A stretch of 64,000 nt of DNA from Brachypodius melanocephalos (taxonomy: Eukaryota > Chordata > Aves > Passeriformes > Pycnonotidae), in contig VZSR01000393.1 in assembly GCA_013398615.1 (NCBI GenBank), positions 4,030,888 through 4,094,887 on the forward strand, given 5' to 3'. Position 1 is the first letter of the stretch. The number at the start of each line of letters is the position of its first letter. The notes beneath the pieces are model-generated. The model was not told where the DNA came from and made no database searches. It saw only the letters and a list, made by a program, of their open reading frames with translations. This document shows positions 56,506 through 64,000 of this stretch, piece after piece. Both the position numbers and the translations under genes were made by a program.

Positions 56506-59500
56506 CAAATGGGTTTTTTACATGAGTAGATTCTGGTATGCTTTCCTGAGTTAACTCTGGTATCTAATGACATTTCTGGAAAATGCACCATGCTTAATCT
56601 AAATTACAGCAAAGTGCTCGAAGCACCTCAGATTTGTAGATTTTTCTGACAGTAAAATATGCCTGTTTAAAATGAATGAGCCAGCTGAAGTGCATTCATA
56701 AATAAAACTGGTTTTTCCCAGCATTATCAAATGGTTAAACAAATAATTCATCAAAGACATTTGGTGAGTGATTATGTTTACGTTTCCCTATTTATAAAAT
56801 ACTTTTAGCCTTTATTAATATTTCTTTAACACCTGACACCATCTGAATAGAATTTCAGCTTTGTAATAGGAAGATAAACACTTGCTACAGGGAAACTCAT
56901 AATTTTGTGGAACTTTAAGATTAGAAGGTCAGACTGTAAGTACAAGTCACTGCTGTCCCATGCAATTCCCTCTGTCAATTTAATACAGAAACTGAGAAAC
57001 TTCACCTCAAATGTTAAACACAAAGTTGTTTTCCCTTAACTCGTCAGCATTGCAGCTTCTGTACCCCTTGATAAAAGCAGAATCTTTTAAGAATTTAAAA
57101 TTTCTCTTTAAACTTCAGTCTTTCCATTTTAATGGCTGAGGCTACACAGATCTTAAATTATTGGTAACTTCCAGATAATTCTGTTGAACTCTGCTGCAAA
57201 TGAAAGGGGGAAGTAATGAATAATAAGCAGAGCAGTTCCACTGCACTGTTCAAGGATTCTCAGAAAACAAGAGGGCCTAAATAGAGGAACTAAGCTGGAA
57301 ATCCATGGCCACCCCTACTGAGAAGATGCAGATTTTTGTAGTTCATGGTGACTGAAGATAGAATTATTTTTTGACTGTTGAGTTCTCCTCCTGATAAGTT
57401 TACCTTAAAAAAACCCAGCCCACACTATTGATAACTTTTTGTATTTTTATGCTTGAAATATGAATTTTCTCTCTCCTTCCCCTACCAGTAAGTACACCAT
57501 GAAAGAAACTAAATTTAATACTTAGCTTGAGGGACAGCTCAAGAGAGAACTCATTTTTTTCCCCCTCTCTAATAGCAAACAAGCTGTTTGTGTAGCAGGA
57601 GTGTTGCACGCTCTTATAAAGAGCTTATGTGCCTCCAACTGAGCGCTGATGGCACAAGGGCCACTCTCCAGGAGTCATTAATATACAACAGCATCTGCAG
57701 AAAGAAGAAATCTTCTTTTTAATAAAACAGAAAAAAAAGACATTCGTGACCTCATGAAAGCGCTGGGCCGGTGCTCTCTTTCCAACAGCTCTGGTTTTTT
57801 CAAGTGGAAACCACTTTGTTCTTTTCCCCTTTAAGTTCTCTGCCTTTGACACAATGTTATCAGAAATAGATTAAAAAATTCTAATGCCAGCAAGAAGACA
57901 AAACCAAAATGCAGAAGAAATTGCACAAGCCTGCTGCACAGAAACAGCATCAGTATTTCATGCCAAGTCTTGTAAAAAAATTGTTTTTAACATAGGGAAC
58001 TGAACTCCTGTGCCCCAGAGGAATTTTCTCTGCTGTTTGTAATCTTTCAGCAAAACTCAGCTACTGCTATTTCTGATTATCTAAACGGTGGGGCTGGTGA
58101 AAAACATCTATGGAAGGGTCCTTAAGCCATGAATCCTAAATCCACACTGTCAGGACCAGCTGAGGTTCAGATCCTGGACAGCTTTAGAGGTACAGCAGCA
58201 GCGGCAGCTCCTGACAAGACAAAAATAGCCCAACAAAACCCCAAATACCAAAAGTCCTGCAGAGGCTGAGCTCAACACGTGAAGCTTTTCATCTGCCTGG
58301 AGTCAAGGACAGAGCTCTCAGATAACAGAGCAGGAGACACTATTTTGTCCTAATGGCCCAAGAGTGTGCTCCAGCACACAGGATTAATGTGGGGACACAC
58401 CCCAGAGCCATCATCAGTGCACTGGGGATTCATTAATTCCATGTCAATTAGCTCCATCTATTAAAAAACCAAAGTCCTGAGCACAGCAGAGGTGAAGGAT
58501 ACACTTACTCTTTCCAAAAGGAAAACAGGCAGTCTGTGGCTTAAGGAGATACTCTAAAATTGCTTGAAAATTCCATCCCTGTAAAGATGGTCACAGCTGC
58601 TCTATTTGAAGTATTTTACAATGAGAATTCTCTCTCCTTTTTTCTGTTTTTTTGTCATTACTCCTCGTGGATGAATAGCTGGGTAAATTAGGGTAATTAA
58701 TTCAAGTGTTGTGTCTCTTTTCAAATTTTAATTTATTACCTGCTTTCCTGAATTCCTCAAACTGAATTATCAGAAATGTACCTAAAAATTGAAAGAGCAA
58801 AATTAAAATATAGCTCACATTCAGTTCTTCCTAGTCCTCAAAACTACTGAACAATTGATAGGTGCCTCACTATAGAGAATGATGCTGATGTTTAAAGTGA
58901 ATAGCTTAAATTTACTTGGTCAGCTATTTAACCTCAGACACAGCATCTCAAGGTAAAAGTTTGCCAGATATACATGAAAACTTATACTTCTTATGTGTAT
59001 TTAAATATATTTATTTTAGATGCTTAATCAAACCAGATTTTTATCCTAAGGGACCCAACCAAAATGTCCCTTTGTTTCTATTTATTACTGATTTCCCCAT
59101 GCTTTCCAAATTATAGTGGCATATTTAAAAATTCACTATGTGCTCTTCAGAGAAAAGGGTCCTCAACGCTGATAATTTTTTACATTATTTATGATCATTT
59201 ATTATTTATGACATTTTGATAATTTATTACATCCCATTATTGACACATATTGTAACGAATTTGGGGATTAAACTGCAATTCAGGAGCACACAAGTGTTTG
59301 GGGAACTACTGCTTTACCTTAGTCAAGCTCACAATTCCCTGTTGTGCTGGAGTAACAGCTAAAAATGTAGACTAGCAATGAATTAAACTGTTTTTAATTT
59401 AATTTAAATTCTTTTCAAACTAATAGCTGAGCATCTTTATACATACTGTTATGGATCAGAAAATAAATTCATCTCTAAACTGATTCTGCAGGTTAATTTT

Positions 59501-62500
59501 CACTATATTTAACTACTATTTCTTATGACATAAAGGGAATTTCAGTCTGGAACAAAGCCAACTAGTTGGACTGCAGTTAAAAATGCTGACACATGACTAT
59601 TAGCAGAACTCAACCATTGCACTTCAGCTTCCACATCACATTCAGATTTTTCCAACTGGTTTGGAGAATTCAAAGCTCATGTCAGGTACACAGCTCACAC
59701 CATCTCACCATCTCTGAGGTTAAAGAACTGCAAAACTAACAAAATGCTTTCAACAGAGAAATATAGATATGTTGGGGTGGGAAAAAAGTGACAATACAGG
59801 CAATAAAACACCTAAATGTAATAATTATTTGGACTCCAGAACTCATGCATACCAACACTCACTAAGGTGATTTGGCTGATTTAATGACATTCTAGAATTA
59901 GGCTACAGACACCTCATATGGATTCACGTTCAATAAGCATGTAATTTTGATCAAAAGATGAGAAAAAATTTGTTCCCAAGACTCCCAACAATTAAAAAAA
60001 TCACCACATAAAGACAGAGTGCATTCACCCAGCAGCAGGTCTCCCCGTGCAACCTCACAGGAGAAAGTGTTCTGATAATTTTTTTTTTGGTAAATATCAG
60101 TATTACTGTTCTTCCAAATTACCACAAAATTAATCTTTTCCTCGCTCAGATTTTGTTGTTCAAGCTCATACAACTCTGATCCTCACTAGAGCTGGAGTTT
60201 GTATCTGCCTCTCACTGAAAAAGGTTGGTTGGAGTCACAAGTTAAACTCGATCTTTGACCTTTTCCTTTTGCTTCATGTGTTTGGAGCCAGAGGAAGTGC
60301 AATCATAACCATGTCTACTGAAACAATCATTAAGTCAGCTCATCTTAAAACCACAGAAATGCCCTTCTTCCAACCTCTAGCAGAGCACACCATGCCACAC
60401 CAGCAGATCACTTTTCAGTAAGAACTGACTGCTTCGAATGACTGGCAAAAGTCATGAAATTCAACGAGGAATGCTTAAACAAAGAAGCACCTGGCATCAT
60501 TCACATCAATGTAAGATATCAAAAATTATTTATTAAAATAAGTTATTTCAGTGATTTAAAACACTTTCTATAAGAATATAACAATTTAACAATTGTTAAC
60601 TTCAAAAATTTATAGATGTTTTCCCTCCTGGATTAAAAAAATTAGCACACACATTCAAACTTACTTTCATACTCAAAACAGTTGCAACTGTGATAAAATT
60701 GCTAGAGTCTGCCCCAAGGAAGTACTGAGAGATGAGGTCTTGGAGATAAAACACAGAATGCAAGAACCAAGAGTTAGAACACAGCCTTGCCAAAGAGTCA
60801 CTGCAGTCCTTCATTCTGCACAGTGAAACATCATAGTCTGGGGAAAAGTCTTACTGTAAAACAAAATACATTTGCATAAATACTGATGGAGTGCCTCTTG
60901 TAACTCCTGACACTATGTGTGAGTGGAGAATGTGCACAGGACTTTTCAAAGGACAAAAAAATGAGCTAATTTTTAAATATTTGCACAAGAGCAGCATGAG
61001 GGACTCACACCTGTGTCCATCACACAGTGGATGTGCTGTGTTAGGAATACACACACCAATGGAGGAAGCCAGGAAAAATGGACAGTTTGGTTGGGTCTGC
61101 TCTGGAACTGAGCTTAAAAAGAATTCTGACAGGCAGAACAATCCAGACCTGGATAATGAAGATAAAATCAGCTCTATACAGCAGTCTAGGTTACAGCTCC
61201 ACCTCCCAAATCCACAGTTGATATGATTTTTTTTTCTTTGTTTGAGCAGGGTTTACATCCATCTAATCCTTGAACAGGTCAATCACAGCTGGGTACTGAA
61301 GAGATTTCAGGAAGGAGGATGAAAAGCAGAGAATTGCCTTTAACTTTTCTCTGCTTTTCAGTTGGGTGATTAGTAATTAATTTCTTTATAATGAAAAATT
61401 TACAAATGCCACCCCATTGTGGGATACACTATTATAACACTTTTCATCTCTGAGACAAGACTGTCTTTACAGAATAGCTAAAACCTCAAGGGGGTTCCTC
61501 AAACCATCATCTGTGAATGCACAATGGCATCAATTAAGCTCCTCTTGAAACAACAGAAGTCACAGCGTGGGGAGCAAGAGAAATTGAAAATTGCTGAGGC
61601 AGCTGCATCGGGCCATGAATCCCAAATCCGTGCATGTCCTCTGTGACCAGAAATCCAACTCTGTGGAAGCAGCATTTTGTGCCTCAGGCAGTCACTCTAA
61701 AAACTAAACTCCTCTGCACATATTTGAATGTTAAAGTTGGGAATATGGATAGCAAAACTCATCCCAAGTAGAGGTAAGACAACCAGGAATTTGATGGTAA
61801 CAATACAACACTAGCACAAAGGACCAAGACATACACAAATTATGACAACTGCTGTTAAATATTCCATCGAAGGCCTTTAGTTCTGCTCTGGCAGGAAAAT
61901 ACACTTGCTAATCTAACAAGTATTTTCATCTGCAGCCTCATGTTCTTGATTTGATTAAAGGCACCAGAAGGATGTACCTCTATATTTGTGCACACTGTCA
62001 TTCTTGGATTAGTTACGTTTTGGGAAAACGGTCTACATTTACAGAACACTATCATTTGACTATCGTCTACACAGGATTGCAAGATTAAAAATTGACAGTT
62101 CATTTAAAAATTCATTTCTAAGCACATTAGCAGCTGAAAGGATTTGCAGAAATGATACTGTACAAAAGTAAGTGCTCCTCAGAATTTTAAATACCTTCCC
62201 TTTCTGCAAACAAACAGATATCTCCTACTGCAGATCTTTTCCTTCCAGTGCCTCGAGGCTGTGAACAGAAGTTCACAGGGGCTATGAATAGAGGTTCACA
62301 CATTGCTCCTTTCTTAAACCTTTAAAGAGAGTTCAACAGGAAAAACACAACTGCAGTCCCAGAGGGTATTTGCTTTCAACAAAATTAACATATCTTGTTC
62401 TTGAAAATGTAACAGAAAACTTTTAATAAGAGACAATAGCTGCCCAAAATATTTTATACAGTATCAGCAGCACAATCTGCTATCTCGGGAACTGTAACAT

Positions 62501-62974
62501 ACATAACATGACAATGCTGGTGTAGAAGTGCTTTTACAGCATTTAATAAATTAAAAGCTCACTACTAGTTAATCTTGAGGAGCCAGGTTGTTAAAGTGGT
62601 GTGATTCCATGCATGCAAATTGTTGTGACTGTCTTATCTACAGCCTGTGTAACCACGTACAGGAGATGACTTCTACTTCAGGTATTGATAATGAGAAGTG
62701 AGGTCCATCCAACTACACATCCTCAAGTTTTAAAAATCTTGAATACACAGAAGTTCTGGCCTGCACCGAGGGTATGCTTTGTACAGAATATAAATTATTA
62801 GATATTAAAACAGTTTTTCTTAGAAGAAGAAATTATAAAGGAAATCCATATTTCCTCTTCCTTCTCCTCTTCCAGTCATTCCATCTGATGAGACCGTCAC
62901 TGAGTAGGATGACCAGGATGAATTCATCTCTTCCTGAATTGCACCATAAAGCACACATCAAAGAATGATGAGCT
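56506..62974. other. convergent intergenic region and PLCG2 3' UTR
   Basis: SDR42E1 and PLCG2 converge here. The right part must be PLCG2 3' UTR, reading leftwards from 62974, but its end is unknown. Minus-strand AATAAA hexamers at 60534-60529 and in the cluster 59228-59198 are candidates, giving UTRs of roughly 2.4 or 3.7 kb. The rest is AT-rich, with no exon or repeat family recognised. Confidence 0.55.
60529..60534 (-). terminator. PLCG2: candidate PLCG2 polyadenylation signal
   Basis: AATAAA on the minus strand about 2.4 kb past the PLCG2 stop codon, the nearest canonical hexamer I found on that strand. Further candidates lie at 59223-59228 and 59198-59203. Confidence 0.3.
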
Positions 62975-63017
62975 CTAAGAGTAGAATTTGCTGTTACTGA
63001 CTTTCTTCTCCTTTAAT
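62975..63017 (-). CDS. PLCG2: PLCG2 terminal coding exon (43 coding nt)
   Basis: It starts with one base that completes an Arg codon and ends at the TAG at 62977-62975, encoding 13 full codons. The acceptor is a pyrimidine-rich stretch ending TTAAG|A. The coding part is too short for ordinary frame searches and was found by looking for the conserved SNSKFYS tail. Confidence 0.9.
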
Positions 63018-64000
63018 CTTAAGGGAAAAGGAAAGGAAAAAGTCAAACCTAATAGGAATTTCTCAGAGGAAAACAGTCTATCAAATTCAATGTACGTGGA
63101 TACCAATGGCAAGTAATGTATCAACCATGAGCACTGCGATTTTTTCCCCTCAATAAATGGAAGTAAACAAGTGATTCATGCAGCTGTTCAGCACACACAA
63201 AGAAGGGCAAGGATATTTAAAGTCCTAAGATCTACTCAAACCTTCCTCTTGATACATGAAGCCTCTCTCTATCTCCCTCACACCCAGCCCAAAGGTGGCA
63301 GCAAAGGAGAAGGAATCTTCCCCTGAGCTCTGGAGAATGCACTGACACTGAACTGACAATGCTGTGCTGTTACAACTCAATACTGGCTTTATCTTTTGTG
63401 GTTTGTGTATCTCTTCCCACATATCTCATATGTGCATGACATTTCCAGGGACATAACTTTGATAGTGTAGCAAGAGTGAAGAGGTTTATTTATTTGTCTG
63501 TATATACTTCCAGGCTTTCCTCCAGGAAAGCAGCAGAGAGGGATACAAAACCTGACAGGATTACAAGTGTCACTGTGATCACTGCAACTGAGATTTCACT
63601 GAGCACACATTTCTCAGCTTCTGCTGGCCTCTAGTGGCTTGAGACCCAGCCTGGCTTCTCTACAGCCCTTCCTCATTCCAGATGAGCTCATTCTACCCTC
63701 ACCATTCTTTGGATGCTCCCTTTGATACATCTGAGGTTTCCTTACCATAAACCCTCTCTAGACAGAGCTGCCTGGGAAGGGAGAATGATCACCAACCCAC
63801 CTGCGGTTGCAAGTCTCTTGATAAATCTGCAGTTTGTGCTCGTTGACGTTGAATTCTTTCAGTATTGCATCCCTGTTGGGATTCCTCAGGTTCATGTGGG
63901 TGTCATAGAGGAACAGCTGGGTGTTCAGCTCCTCCTGCCGCTTCCGAAGTTGCCGACACGAGGAATAAAGCTCTTCTTCACTTTCCTTCAAAGGAAGATT
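62975..64000 (-). CDS. PLCG2: phospholipase C gamma 2, C-terminal end (partial)
   Basis: The last two coding exons are present. PLCG2 hydrolyses PIP2 to IP3 and diacylglycerol below B-cell, Fc and related receptors at the plasma membrane. Only the tail after the C2 domain is here. The penultimate exon ends at 63801 and reads QLFLYDTHMNLRNPNRD, then KEFNVNEHKLQIYQETCNRR. The last exon (63017-62975) gives LKEKKVSNSKFYS and stop. These match the human tail closely (human ends REKRVSNSKFYS as I recall). The frame is open to the window edge, so the 5' limit of the penultimate exon is not certain. The minus orientation, convergent with SDR42E1, agrees with the mammalian gene order. Confidence 0.93.
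63018..63800 (-). other. PLCG2: PLCG2 last intron
   Basis: 783-bp GT-AG intron, phase 2, starting GTGGGT and ending TTAAG. No repeat or RNA gene is seen within it. Confidence 0.85.
63801..64000 (-). CDS. PLCG2: PLCG2 penultimate exon (5' limit unclear)
   Basis: Encodes a charged coiled-coil-like stretch (KESEEELYSSCRQLRKRQEE) and then the conserved QLFLYDTH segment. The donor is CGCAG|GTGGGT. The frame stays open to base 64000. A possible but weak acceptor (TTTGAAG) lies near 63986, so the exon either begins there or extends beyond the window. Confidence 0.85.

Noticed and set aside
1..64000. CRISPR arrays, prokaryotic operons, phage or toxin-antitoxin systems
   Set aside because: The window is vertebrate nuclear DNA. 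The repeats present are microsatellites, one minisatellite, CR1 and an LTR, with no spaced identical repeats.
1..64000. tRNA, rRNA or snRNA genes
   Set aside because: I saw no cloverleaf box A/B pattern or conserved small-RNA core, but reading by eye cannot exclude a microRNA.

Overview
The window is eukaryotic nuclear DNA from a bird, probably a passerine. Genes are split by GT-AG introns, spacing is loose, CR1 LINE fragments are recognisable, and there is a retroviral solo LTR. The recognisable genes are three neighbours also adjacent in mammals (human 16q23): HSD17B2, SDR42E1 and PLCG2. Gene order and relative orientation match human, with the whole block inverted in this window. The species call is inference from repeat type and gene block.

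Layout. Positions 1-25749 hold no gene I can support: AT-rich intergenic DNA with simple repeats and one short minisatellite. Positions 25750-25916 are an assembly gap. HSD17B2 lies on the minus strand at 27834-37982 in five exons, with a TATA box just upstream at 38040-38046 and a CR1 fragment in its long first intron. Positions 38047-52461 are intergenic and carry a solo LTR at 44610-45160 flanked by a 6-bp target duplication. Two CR1 fragments meet tail to tail at 52462-52955, next to a CpG island (about 52900-53530). SDR42E1 follows on the plus strand, with coding exons at 53590-53657 and 54918-56025. From 56026 to 62974 there is SDR42E1 3' sequence, intergenic DNA and PLCG2 3' UTR. The last two coding exons of PLCG2 (minus strand) are at 62975-63017 and 63801 to the window edge.

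Biology. HSD17B2 and SDR42E1 are both NAD(P)-dependent short-chain dehydrogenase/reductase family enzymes tied to steroid or sterol chemistry. They are transcribed divergently about 15.6 kb apart. HSD17B2 has a TATA promoter with a very short leader, as expected for a tissue-restricted gene. SDR42E1 has a CpG-island promoter. PLCG2 is an unrelated immune-cell signalling phospholipase that converges on SDR42E1. I found no operon, CRISPR array, prokaryotic system or undescribed multi-gene system. The most interesting items are the solo LTR, the tail-to-tail CR1 pair beside a promoter, the all-phase-1 exon structure of HSD17B2 and a 43-nt terminal coding exon of PLCG2.
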